5,533 nucleotides of DNA from Alphaproteobacteria bacterium (GCA_020851015.1 JADZDN010000113.1:1-5533), one strand, 5' to 3'; numbered from the stretch's first letter, positions 1-5,183 are shown. A program made the numbers and translations. Notes: generated by a model not told the origin, from the sequence alone.

Positions 1-63
1 CGGACCCTCGCCCGCGCGAAGCGTGGGAGAGGGTGGCGAGCGCCAGCGAGCCGGGTGAGGGCA
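1..63. repeat. Palindromic intergenic repeat after glcD
   Basis: Bases 4-17 and 21-34 form a 14-bp inverted repeat around a 3-base GAA loop, with one mismatch and one G-T wobble. The CCCTC/GAGGG arms are followed by a GC-rich tail ending in GGGTGAGGG at 54-62, right up to the glcD stop codon. The pattern (CCCTC-CCC-GCG arms, then a GGCGAGC and GAGCCGGGTGAGGG tail) resembles short palindromic repeats scattered between genes in many GC-rich proteobacteria; that resemblance is from memory and was not searched. On the glcD transcript it would form a strong 3' hairpin, but no U-run follows within the window, so a classic intrinsic terminator is not supported. The element may continue left of base 1. 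Confidence 0.55.
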
Positions 64-1554
64 TCAGAACCTGGGAATGTCCGGATGCGGCAGGCGGCCG
101 CCGCTGACATGCAGGCGGCCCAGCTCGGCGCAGCGGTGCAGCGTCGGGAACATCTTGCCGGGGTTCAAGAGGCCGTTGGGATCGAAGGCGCATTTCACGC
201 GCATCTGCTGGTCGAGGTCGATTTCGGTGAACATCGTCGGCATCAGGTCGCGCTTCTCGACGCCCACGCCGTGCTCGCCGGTCAAGACGCCGCCTACCTC
301 GACGCACAGGCGCAATATGTCCGCGCCCAGTTTTTCCGCCAGCTCCAGTTCGCCGGCATTGGCGTCGAACAGGATCAGCGGGTGCAGGTTGCCGTCGCCC
401 GCGTGGAACACGTTGGCGATGCGCAGCCCGCTTTGCCGCGACAGCTCGGCCATGCGCTTCAGCACCTCGGGCAGGCGCGCGCGCGGGATGGTGCCGTCCA
501 TGCACAGATAGTCCGGCGTGATGCGGCCGACGGCGGGAAACGCGGCCTTGCGCCCCGCCCAGAAGCGCAGGCGCTCGGGCTCCGACGCGCTGGCCTTCAG
601 GTAGCTGGCGCCGCAGCGCGTGGCGATCCGCTCGACGCGCTGGATCAGCTCCTCGACCTCGGCCGCCGGCCCGTCCAGCTCGACGATCAGCAGCGATTCC
701 ACGTCGAGCGGGTAGTTGGCGTGGACGAAATCCTCGACCGCGTGGATCGCCGGCCTGTCCATCATCTCCATGCCGCCGGGGATGATGCCCGCGGCGATCA
801 CCGCGCCGACGCAGTCCCCGGCCTGCTCGTTCGACGGGAAGCCCAGCAGCAGCGCGCGCGCCGTCGCCGGCTTGCGCAGGATGCGCACGGTCACCTCGGT
901 GATGACGCCGAGCAGGCCTTCGGAGCCGGTCATCACGCCCAGCAGGTCGTAGCCCTCGCTGTCCAGGTGCCTTCCGCCGAGCCGCACCACCTCGCCCGTC
1001 ACCAGCACCATCTCGATGCCCAGCACGTTGTTGGCGGTGAGGCCGTATTTCAGGCAATGCACGCCGCCCGCGTTCTCGGCGACGTTGCCGCCGATCGAGC
1101 ACGCGATCTGGCTGGACGGATCGGGCGCGTAGTAGAAGCCGGCATGCTGCACCGCGTTGGTGATGCCGAGATTGGTGACGCCGGGCTGGGCCACGACGCA
1201 GCGGTTGTCGTAGTCGATCGCCAGGATGCGGTTGAACTTGCCCATCGCCAGCACGATGCCGTCGGCCAGCGGCAGCGACCCGCCGCTCAAGGACGTGCCG
1301 CCGCCCCGTGGCACCACCTTGACGCCCTGCTCGTGGCAGTACCGGAGAATCCGCGAGACCTGGTCGACGGTGGTCGGCAGCACCACCAGCATCGGCAATT
1401 GGCGATAGGCCGCCAGCCCGTCGGACTCGTAGGCGCGCAACTCGTCCACCGCCGTGATCACGCCCTCGCCCGGCACGATCGCCTGCAGCGCGGCGGCGAT
1501 CTCGGCGCGGCGCGACAGCACGGCCTGGTCCGGCGCGGGCATCAGCGGCGGCAT
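64..1554 (-). CDS. glcD: FAD-linked oxidase, glycolate/D-lactate dehydrogenase subunit GlcD
   Basis: This 496-residue protein belongs to the VAO/PCMH flavoprotein family and is the FAD-binding catalytic subunit type that oxidises 2-hydroxy acids such as glycolate or D-lactate, normally with GlcE and the iron-sulfur subunit GlcF. Visible signatures are the FAD-binding stretch PRGGGTSLSGG (residues 83-93), PDPSSQ (145-149 region), GGNVAENAGG (155-164), the C-terminal HAGDGNLHP (384-392), GEHGVG (426-431) and FDPNGLLNPGK (457-467). Length and motif order fit full-length GlcD. The ATG at 1554 is preceded by a strong GGGAGGAG ribosome site. No signal peptide or membrane segment is seen, so it is likely cytoplasmic and peripheral to the respiratory chain. 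glcE and glcF would be expected downstream, left of base 1, but cannot be seen. Substrate choice among glycolate, D-lactate and related acids cannot be settled from sequence alone. Confidence 0.95.
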   Translation of the reverse strand: MPPLMPAPDQAVLSRRAEIAAALQAIVPGEGVITAVDELRAYESDGLAAYRQLPMLVVLPTTVDQVSRILRYCHEQGVKVVPRGGGTSLSGGSLPLADGIVLAMGKFNRILAIDYDNRCVVAQPGVTNLGITNAVQHAGFYYAPDPSSQIACSIGGNVAENAGGVHCLKYGLTANNVLGIEMVLVTGEVVRLGGRHLDSEGYDLLGVMTGSEGLLGVITEVTVRILRKPATARALLLGFPSNEQAGDCVGAVIAAGIIPGGMEMMDRPAIHAVEDFVHANYPLDVESLLIVELDGPAAEVEELIQRVERIATRCGASYLKASASEPERLRFWAGRKAAFPAVGRITPDYLCMDGTIPRARLPEVLKRMAELSRQSGLRIANVFHAGDGNLHPLILFDANAGELELAEKLGADILRLCVEVGGVLTGEHGVGVEKRDLMPTMFTEIDLDQQMRVKCAFDPNGLLNPGKMFPTLHRCAELGRLHVSGGRLPHPDIPRF

Positions 1555-1580
1555 GGTTCTCCTCCCCGAGGCATGCCGAT

Positions 1581-1600
1581 CGGCGCGCGGGAGCGCGCCG
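1581..1600 (-). repeat. Hairpin in the glcD leader
   Basis: CGGCGCGC (1581-1588) and GCGCGCCG (1593-1600) form a perfect 8-bp stem with a 4-base GGGA loop. It lies about 27 bases upstream of the glcD start and just before the ribosome site at about 1558-1568. If glcD is transcribed from within the rpmJ-glcD gap or from rpmJ, this stem would sit in the leader RNA. On the plus strand a T6 run (1615-1620) follows 14 bases later, too far for a normal intrinsic terminator, and no plus-strand gene ends here. Its role is unknown. Confidence 0.45.
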
Positions 1601-1637
1601 TCATCGCGTCATTGTTTTTTCAGAGAAGCAGGCTTGC

Positions 1638-1658
1638 CCGGTCGCGTCAATCGACCGG
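1638..1658. repeat. 7-bp inverted repeat between rpmJ and glcD
   Basis: CCGGTCG (1638-1644) and CGACCGG (1652-1658) are perfect inverted arms around a 7-base spacer. On the minus strand the spacer holds TTGACG (1650-1645), a good -35-like hexamer facing glcD. The repeat starts 11 bases after the rpmJ stop. It could be the stem of an rpmJ 3' hairpin, although no U-run follows, or an operator over a glcD promoter. No convincing -10 hexamer is seen 16-18 bases downstream, so a promoter is not claimed. Confidence 0.4.
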
Positions 1659-1669
1659 CGGGGACGCGA

Positions 1670-1795
1670 TCAGCCCTGGCGGGCCTTGAAGCGCGGGTTC
1701 TTCTTGTTGATGACGTAGACGCGGCCGCGCCGGCGCACGACCTTGCAGTTCTTGTCGCGCGCCTTCATCGATTTCAGCGAGTTGACGACTTTCAT
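1670..1795 (-). CDS. rpmJ: 50S ribosomal protein L36 (bL36), zinc-free type
   Basis: This 41-residue protein begins [20 protein letters not shown] and ends with the motif [12 protein letters not shown] typical of bL36. L36 is a small, basic protein that binds 23S rRNA in the large subunit. The protein has a single cysteine (residue 17), so it lacks the Cys-Cys-Cys-His zinc ribbon of the zinc-binding form; this is the zinc-independent (C-minus) form usual in alphaproteobacteria. The start is supported by AGGAG at 1803-1807, seven bases before the ATG, and by a strong promoter upstream. It is transcribed away from the neighbouring plus-strand gene and lies 115 bases upstream of glcD on the same strand. 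The gene is full length despite its small size. Confidence 0.95.
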   Translation of the reverse strand: MKVVNSLKSMKARDKNCKVVRRRGRVYVINKKNPRFKARQG

Positions 1796-1848
1796 GGGCC
1801 GGCTCCTGGCAGCCCCGGCAAGCGGCCCGGGCCTTGAAAAGAGGCGCT

Positions 1849-1877
1849 TCTATAGGGAAACGCCCCTGGCCTGTCAA
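1849..1877 (-). promoter_or_regulatory. Sigma-70 promoter of rpmJ
   Basis: On the minus strand a perfect TTGACA (1877-1872) is separated by exactly 17 bases from TATAGA (1854-1849), which matches TATAAT at its first four positions. Transcription would start near 1842, giving an rpmJ leader of about 45-50 bases. The leader contains the perfect palindrome GGCCCGGGCC (1824-1833). The near-ideal hexamers and spacing fit a strong constitutive promoter for a ribosomal protein gene. Confidence 0.8.
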
Positions 1878-1930
1878 CCGCGCCGCCCCTGTTGCGCCGG
1901 GGTTGCCCCATCCTTAAGGTGCCGCCCGCC

Positions 1931-2458
1931 ATGGACAGCCCCAACCCCGCGCCCGCCACGCCCCCCGCGACGCCCAAAGACCTGTTCGCCCGCCTGGACC
2001 GGCTTGGCATCGCCTACAAGACCCACGAGCATCCGCCGCTCTTTACCGTCGAGGACAGCAAGCGCCTGCGCGGCGAACTGCCGGGCGGGCACTGCAAGAA
2101 CCTGTTCCTGCGCGACAAGAAGCGGAACCTGTTCCTGCTGGTGGTGCTGGAGGATCGGGCGATCGACCTGAAAGGCCTGCGCGATCGGCTGGGCGCGGCG
2201 GGGAACCTGTCCTTCGGCAGCCCGGACCTGCTGCTGGAGGTCCTGGGGGTCACCCCGGGCGGGGTGACCCCGTTTGCCCTGATCAACGACCGGCAGCAGC
2301 GCGTCACGGTCTTCCTGGACAAGAAGATGTTGGGGATGGACCCGCTGAACTACCACCCCTTGAGTAACGCGCTGACCACCGCGATCCGGCCGGACGACCT
2401 GCTGCGCTTCATCGAATCCTGCGGGCACACGCCCCGGACCATCGATCTGGACCGCTGA
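1931..2458 (+). CDS. Prolyl-tRNA synthetase-associated (YbaK/ProXp-ala-type) deacylase
   Basis: This 175-residue protein matches the free-standing prolyl-tRNA synthetase-associated domain family (PrdX/ProXp-ala, YbaK-like fold), whose members hydrolyse alanine wrongly attached to tRNA-Pro in trans. Visible landmarks are HEHPPLFTVED (32-42), the KNLFLRDKK block (56-64), whose first lysine K56 is the likely catalytic lysine by family comparison, GVTPGGVTPF (106-115) and the C-terminal NYHPLSN (140-146). A Pro/Ala-rich tail of about 15 residues precedes the domain. The ATG at 1931 is preferred over an upstream TTG at 1892 because AGGTG (1917-1921) lies nine bases before it, and the extra 13 residues do not look like the family. 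It reads divergently from rpmJ. Exact substrate (Ala- or another mischarged tRNA-Pro) is inferred from the family. Confidence 0.9.
   Translation: MDSPNPAPATPPATPKDLFARLDRLGIAYKTHEHPPLFTVEDSKRLRGELPGGHCKNLFLRDKKRNLFLLVVLEDRAIDLKGLRDRLGAAGNLSFGSPDLLLEVLGVTPGGVTPFALINDRQQRVTVFLDKKMLGMDPLNYHPLSNALTTAIRPDDLLRFIESCGHTPRTIDLDR
2246..2271 (+). repeat. Perfect 11-bp hairpin inside the deacylase gene
   Basis: GGGGTCACCCC (2246-2256) and GGGGTGACCCC (2261-2271) are exact inverted arms with a 4-base GGGC loop. The hairpin lies in the codons for GVTPGGVTPF, a conserved family motif whose VTP-x-VTP repetition partly explains the symmetry. All 11 pairs being perfect also depends on codon choice. It could cause pausing or protect the mRNA, but no role is shown. 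Confidence 0.6.
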
Positions 2459-2472
2459 GCCCGAGGCCAAGA

Positions 2473-2494
2473 CCGGCCGCCCGGCGGGCGCCGG
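2473..2494 (+). terminator. GC-rich hairpin after the deacylase gene, possible weak terminator
   Basis: CCGGC (2473-2477) plus GCCCG (2479-2483) can pair with CGGGC (2485-2489) plus GCCGG (2490-2494), giving about ten pairs with one bulged C and a very tight loop that would open by a pair or two. It begins 15 bases after the stop. No T-run follows, so intrinsic termination would be poor; it may be a pause or a transcript-end stabiliser. The remaining part of the 112-base gap to cnoX holds no gene. Confidence 0.3.
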
Positions 2495-2570
2495 ACTTGC
2501 CAGTTTCGGCCGGAATGGCCATGTTGAAGCCAAGCATTGATGCCCGAATTCCAAGGATCGGAACGAGATA

Positions 2571-3599
2571 ATGGCTGACATGATGATCGGCGGCGGCCCC
2601 AAGCCGGCGGGCGCCAGCGCCGGCCAGCCGAAAGGCGGCGCGCAGCAGGCCCCGGGCGGCTCGGCGCAGAACGTCCTGGTGGGCGGCGGACCCGCGCCGG
2701 CGGCCGGCGACCTGATCAAGAACAGCAACACGCGCGGCTTCATGGCCGACGTGATCGACGCCTCGCATGACGTGCCGGTGATCGTCGATTTCTGGGCGCC
2801 GTGGTGCGGCCCCTGCAAGCAGCTGGGCCCCCTGCTCGAAAAGGCGGTGCGCGAGGCCCGCGGCGCCGTGCGCATGGTCAAGATCAACATCGACGAAAGT
2901 CCCGAGATCGCGCAGCAGATGCGCATCCAGTCGATCCCGGTCGTCTATGCCTTCGCGCAGGGACGCCCGGTCGACGGCTTCGTCGGCGCGGTGCCGGAAA
3001 GCCAGATCAAGACCTTCATCAAGCGCCTGGCCCAGACCGCCGGCGCCCAGGTGCCGGAATCGCCGGTCGAGCAGGCGATGGAGGAAGCCAAGGCGCTGAT
3101 GGAAGCCGGCGACATGGGCAATGCCGGCGGCATCCTGGCCCAGGTCGTGCAGCACGATCCGGGCAACGCGGTCGCGCGCGCGCGCCTGGCGCGCTGCCAC
3201 CTGGCGGCGGGCGACCACAAGGCGGCGCGCAAGATGCTGGACTCGATCGCCGCCGACAAGCTGAAGGACCCCGCCGTCGCGTCCGAGGTCGGCACGGTCA
3301 AGGCGGCGCTCGACCTGGCGGAAAGCGCCGGCGCGGCGGGGCCTTTGCAGGATCTGAAGCAGAAGGTCGCGGCCGACGCCAACGACCACCAGGCGCGCCT
3401 CGACCTGGCCACGGCGCTCTATGCCGCGGGCGACGGCGATGCCGCGATCGACGCGCTGTTGGAAAGCATCCGGCGCAACCGCACCTGGAACGAGGAGGCC
3501 GCGCGCAAGCAGCTTCTGAAGCTGTTCGAGGCTTTCGGGCCCACCGACCCGCGCACGATCCAGGGCCGGCGCAAGCTGAGCTCGGTCCTGTTCTCCTGA
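2571..3599 (+). CDS. cnoX: CnoX-type thioredoxin-TPR chaperedoxin (YbbN family)
   Basis: The 342-residue protein joins a thioredoxin domain to TPR-like helices, the CnoX/YbbN architecture. Residues 1-46 are a Gly/Pro/Ala-rich tail. The thioredoxin fold spans about 47-155, with active site WCGPCK (78-83) and cis-proline P123 in SIPVVYAF. Residues 165-330 hold paired helices rich in A/G/L with TPR-like spacing. The C-terminal helix (RRKLSSVLFS) resembles the E. coli end RRQLYALLY, the segment that contacts GroEL. In E. coli CnoX is a holdase that hands clients to DnaK and GroEL/ES and protects them from oxidation; its site there is SxxC. Here both cysteines are present, so disulfide-reducing activity is likely. 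The start has an imperfect ribosome site (GGAACGAG, 2560-2567). The gene is 14 bases ahead of the LON-domain gene, so the two are probably cotranscribed. Confidence 0.92.
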   Translation: MADMMIGGGPKPAGASAGQPKGGAQQAPGGSAQNVLVGGGPAPAAGDLIKNSNTRGFMADVIDASHDVPVIVDFWAPWCGPCKQLGPLLEKAVREARGAVRMVKINIDESPEIAQQMRIQSIPVVYAFAQGRPVDGFVGAVPESQIKTFIKRLAQTAGAQVPESPVEQAMEEAKALMEAGDMGNAGGILAQVVQHDPGNAVARARLARCHLAAGDHKAARKMLDSIAADKLKDPAVASEVGTVKAALDLAESAGAAGPLQDLKQKVAADANDHQARLDLATALYAAGDGDAAIDALLESIRRNRTWNEEAARKQLLKLFEAFGPTDPRTIQGRRKLSSVLFS

Positions 3600-3613
3600 A
3601 GGCCGCGGGGCGC

Positions 3614-4006
3614 ATGCAGGTGAGCCGTTCGCCCTTCGATCCCGACTTCGCGGCGCTGCCGCAGGTCATCCCGATCTTCCCCTTGAGCGGCGTGCTGCTG
3701 CTGCCCGGCGGCAAGATGCCGCTCAACGTGTTCGAGCCGCGCTACCTGGCGATGGTCGCCGACGCGATCGCGGGCGCGCGGGTGATCGGCCTGATCCAGC
3801 CGATGAAGCACGAGGCGGGCGACGAGCAGATGCCCGCGGCGACCGCGACGGGCGAGCCCGTGCCGGTGGGCGCCGGCAGCGTCGGCGACGACGCGGCGGT
3901 CTATCCGATGGGCTGCGCCGGCCGCATCACCCAGTTCAGCGAGACCGAGGACGGCCGCTACCTGGTCACGCTGTCGGGCCTGTGCCGCTTCGCCGTCATC
4001 AAGTAA
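3614..4006 (+). CDS. N-terminal fragment of the LON-domain protein
   Basis: This is the 130-residue product expected if translation stops at TAA 4004-4006. It holds most of the beta-barrel-like part of the Lon N-terminal domain, from the IFPLSGVLLLPGG strand to GLCRFAVIK, and lacks the last strands and the helical bundle, so it may fold poorly. The ATG at 3614 has AAGG at 3599-3602 upstream, overlapping the end of cnoX, which suggests coupled translation. Whether this fragment is stable or functional is unknown. Confidence 0.5.
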   Translation: MQVSRSPFDPDFAALPQVIPIFPLSGVLLLPGGKMPLNVFEPRYLAMVADAIAGARVIGLIQPMKHEAGDEQMPAATATGEPVPVGAGSVGDDAAVYPMGCAGRITQFSETEDGRYLVTLSGLCRFAVIK

Positions 4007-4351
4007 TTGCCGCTGCACCGCGGCTATCGCCGGGTGATTCCCGGCTGGACCAAGTTCGAGGCCGACATGGCCGAGGCGCCGGCGCCGGTCGCGATCGACC
4101 GCGACCGCATGGTGCGCGCGCTGAAGTCCTACTTCAAGCTGAACGAGATCAACGCCAACTGGGAGGCGATCCGCGACACGCCGGACGACCGCCTCGTCAC
4201 CTCGCTGGCGATGATCTGCCCCTTCGCGCCCAGCGAGAAGCAGGCGTTGCTGGAATGCCCGGACGCCGGCGAGCGCGCGCGGGTGCTGACCGCGCTGATG
4301 GAAATGGCGCTGCTGGGCTCGCGCCGCGGCAGCGATTCCGCCCGGCACTAG
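4007..4351 (+). CDS. C-terminal fragment of the LON-domain protein
   Basis: The frame after the TAA stays open for 114 residues and keeps the conserved helical part (LVTSLAMICPF, PSEKQALLE, ALMEMALLG). A TTG directly abuts the stop (4007-4009) and could allow reinitiation, but has no ribosome site of its own. A better-placed start is the ATG at 4067, with GAGG at 4058-4061 five bases before it; this would give a 94-residue helical domain. Intact sequence after the stop shows little decay. Independent expression is speculative. Confidence 0.4.
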   Translation: MPLHRGYRRVIPGWTKFEADMAEAPAPVAIDRDRMVRALKSYFKLNEINANWEAIRDTPDDRLVTSLAMICPFAPSEKQALLECPDAGERARVLTALMEMALLGSRRGSDSARH

Positions 4352-4372
4352 AAGCTGCCCCGGAGGCCGGCC

Positions 4373-4570
4373 ATGACCGACAAGCCGCCCACGCCGATCG
4401 ATCCCAAGCTGCTGGAGATCCTGGTCTGCCCGCTGACCAAGGGGCCGCTGCGCTACGACGCCCAGCGCCAGGAGCTCGTCAGCGAGCGCGCCGGCCTGGC
4501 CTACCCGATCCGCGACGGCATCCCGATCATGCTGGTCGACGAGGCGCGCCAGATCGCCGACAAGGCGTAG
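4373..4570 (+). CDS. Trm112-family protein
   Basis: This 65-residue protein matches the bacterial Trm112/YcaR (UPF0434) family. Motifs are [14 protein letters not shown] (13-26), [12 protein letters not shown] (43-54) and a short acidic tail. In eukaryotes and archaea, Trm112 is a small partner that activates several methyltransferases acting on tRNA, rRNA and release factors; in bacteria the role is not established. Only one cysteine (C19) is present, so the zinc-finger pattern seen in four-cysteine relatives is absent, which is usual for this short form. The start is secure: GGAGG at 4362-4366 sits six bases before the ATG. It follows the LON-domain gene by 21 bases, so cotranscription is likely. 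Confidence 0.93.
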   Translation: MTDKPPTPIDPKLLEILVCPLTKGPLRYDAQRQELVSERAGLAYPIRDGIPIMLVDEARQIADKA

Positions 4571-4598
4571 GACGAGAACCGCCTTGCACGACGCGGGT

Positions 4599-4643
4599 TC
4601 TTTCGAGTCCCCCCTCCCCTTGCGGGAGGGGGGACAGGAAAGA
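4599..4643. repeat. Long palindromic hairpin between the Trm112 and DUF971 genes
   Basis: Bases 4607-4618 (GTCCCCCCTCCC) and 4624-4635 (GGGAGGGGGGAC) form a perfect 12-bp stem with a CTTGC loop (4619-4623). After a 2x2 mismatch, TCTTTC (4599-4604) pairs with GAAAGA (4638-4643), lengthening the structure. No T-run follows on either strand, so it is not a normal intrinsic terminator. The CCCTCCC-CTTGC-GGGAGGG core looks like a dispersed intergenic palindrome and shares the CCCTC/GAGGG theme with the element at 1-63. It divides an otherwise operon-like gene run and may reduce or stabilise the downstream transcript. Confidence 0.65.
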
Positions 4644-4663
4644 GCGGAACCGGGCATCGCCGC

Positions 4664-5059
4664 ATGACCGACCAACGCTTCGATACCGAGCGCTGGCCGC
4701 TCGAGATCCGCTACAGCAAGGAAAAGAAGGAACTCGCGATCCAGTGGGACGACGGGCGGACCGTGACCTATCCGGCCGAATTCCTGCGCGTCCAAAGCCC
4801 CTCGGCCGAGGTGCAAGGTCACGGCCCCGGCCAGCGCGTCACCGTGCCGGGGCGGATGCATGTCGGCATCATGGCGATCGAGCCGGTGGGCAACTACGCC
4901 GTCCGCCTCGAGTTCGACGACCTGCACGACACCGGCATCTATTCCTGGCAGTACCTGCGCCGGATCGGCGAGGAGCGGGACAAGCTCTGGGCGGAATACC
5001 TGGCCGCGCTCGAGGCCCAGGGGCTCAGCCGCGACCCAAGGGCCGCGCGCAAGCCCTGA
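4664..5059 (+). CDS. DUF971 / gamma-butyrobetaine hydroxylase-like N-terminal domain protein
   Basis: The 131-residue protein is a single-domain DUF971 (GBBH-like N-terminal) protein. Signatures are EFLRVQSPSAEVQGHGPGQ (39-57) and FDDLHDTGIYSWQYL (84-98). The same domain occurs at the N-terminus of gamma-butyrobetaine hydroxylase and attached to Mrp/HCF101-type iron-sulfur proteins, so a link to iron-sulfur handling is possible, but the function of stand-alone members is not known. No cysteine is present, so the cysteine-based zinc site of the hydroxylase domain cannot form here. It is soluble, with no signal or membrane segment. The ATG at 4664 has only a weak purine-rich site (GCGGAACC region). 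It lies 93 bases after the Trm112 gene, separated by a large hairpin, and 124 bases before groES. Confidence 0.92.
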   Translation: MTDQRFDTERWPLEIRYSKEKKELAIQWDDGRTVTYPAEFLRVQSPSAEVQGHGPGQRVTVPGRMHVGIMAIEPVGNYAVRLEFDDLHDTGIYSWQYLRRIGEERDKLWAEYLAALEAQGLSRDPRAARKP

Positions 5060-5087
5060 AAAAACCGCGCGGATTTCCAGCATCCCT

Positions 5088-5117
5088 CTTGACGGCCGGG
5101 GATTAACCGCCTATGTC
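5088..5117 (+). promoter_or_regulatory. groES promoter, sigma-70-like overlapping a heat-shock-like site
   Basis: TTGACG (5089-5094) and TATGTC (5112-5117) are 17 bases apart, a good -35 with a weak -10. The same stretch also reads CTTGAC (5088-5093) and CCTATGT (5110-5116), which resembles alphaproteobacterial RpoH (heat-shock sigma) promoters. Transcription would begin near 5123, inside the CIRCE operator just downstream. Whether sigma-70, RpoH or both use it cannot be decided here. Confidence 0.6.
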
Positions 5118-5118
5118 C

Positions 5119-5145
5119 CTGGCACTCAGCATGACTGAGTGCTAA
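5119..5145 (+). promoter_or_regulatory. CIRCE operator (HrcA-binding inverted repeat)
   Basis: CTGGCACTC (5119-5127), a 9-base spacer and GAGTGCTAA (5137-5145) match the CIRCE consensus TTAGCACTC-N9-GAGTGCTAA: the right arm is perfect and the left arm matches 7 of 9. CIRCE is bound by the repressor HrcA, whose activity depends on GroEL, giving feedback control of groESL. The element overlaps the predicted transcription start and ends 38 bases before the groES ATG, the usual placement. Confidence 0.93.
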
Positions 5146-5183
5146 CAACCCTATTTGATAGCGAATTCAAGGGAGTAGTCCAA

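Larger units (their letters stand above)
3614..4351 (+). pseudogene. LON substrate-binding-domain protein gene split by an in-frame TAA
   Basis: The reading frame encodes a stand-alone protein of the Lon N-terminal (substrate-binding) domain family: 245 residues if the internal stop is read through. The N-terminal part has IPIFPLSGVLLLPGG (19-33) and PLNVFEPRYLAMV (36-48), the family signature; the beta-rich domain ends near GRYLVTLSGLCRF (114-126). The C-terminal helical part carries LVTSLAMICPF and PSEKQALLE, also typical. An in-frame TAA at 4004-4006 falls where relatives usually have glutamate (…EELPL…), so one G-to-T change of GAA would explain it. There is no frameshift; both sides stay in the same frame. 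Residues 71-91 form an Ala/Gly/Thr-rich insertion-like loop. The family lacks the Lon ATPase and protease parts, and its cellular role is poorly known. The gene sits in an operon-like run between cnoX and Trm112. It may be a true pseudogene, a sequence error, or a gene read as two pieces. Confidence 0.8.

Noticed and set aside
1581..1620. Plus-strand intrinsic terminator from the 1581-1600 stem and the T6 run at 1615-1620
   Set aside because: The T-run is 14 bases from the stem and no plus-strand gene ends upstream.
55..1689. Long plus-strand open frame (544 codons) antisense to glcD
   Set aside because: Rich in His/Arg/Ala/Gln without domain signatures, and fully opposite a clear glcD. It is the usual shadow of a GC-rich gene.
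1892..1930. TTG at 1892 as the start of the deacylase
   Set aside because: No ribosome site and 13 residues unlike the family; the ATG at 1931 has AGGTG at good spacing.
2497..2525. Possible cnoX promoter, TTGCCA (2497-2502) and CATGTT (2520-2525)
   Set aside because: Spacing is 17, but only three of six bases match in the -10, so this is no better than chance in such sequence.
1874..2926. Minus-strand open frame (350 codons) opposite the deacylase and the start of cnoX
   Set aside because: No recognisable domain; it overlaps two well-supported genes.
5057..5078. A-run and CCGCGCGG palindrome after the DUF971 stop as a terminator
   Set aside because: The palindrome has no room for a loop beyond two or three pairs, and only three T's follow.
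3419..5083. Long minus-strand open frame (554 codons) opposite the LON-domain, Trm112 and DUF971 genes
   Set aside because: Low-complexity Arg/Ala/Leu/Gln composition with no family motif, covering three recognisable plus-strand genes. It is a GC shadow.
5139..5183. ATG at 5139 as the groES start
   Set aside because: It lies inside the CIRCE right arm, close to the predicted transcript start, while the ATG at 5184 has a strong AAGGGAG site and the normal GroES N-terminus.
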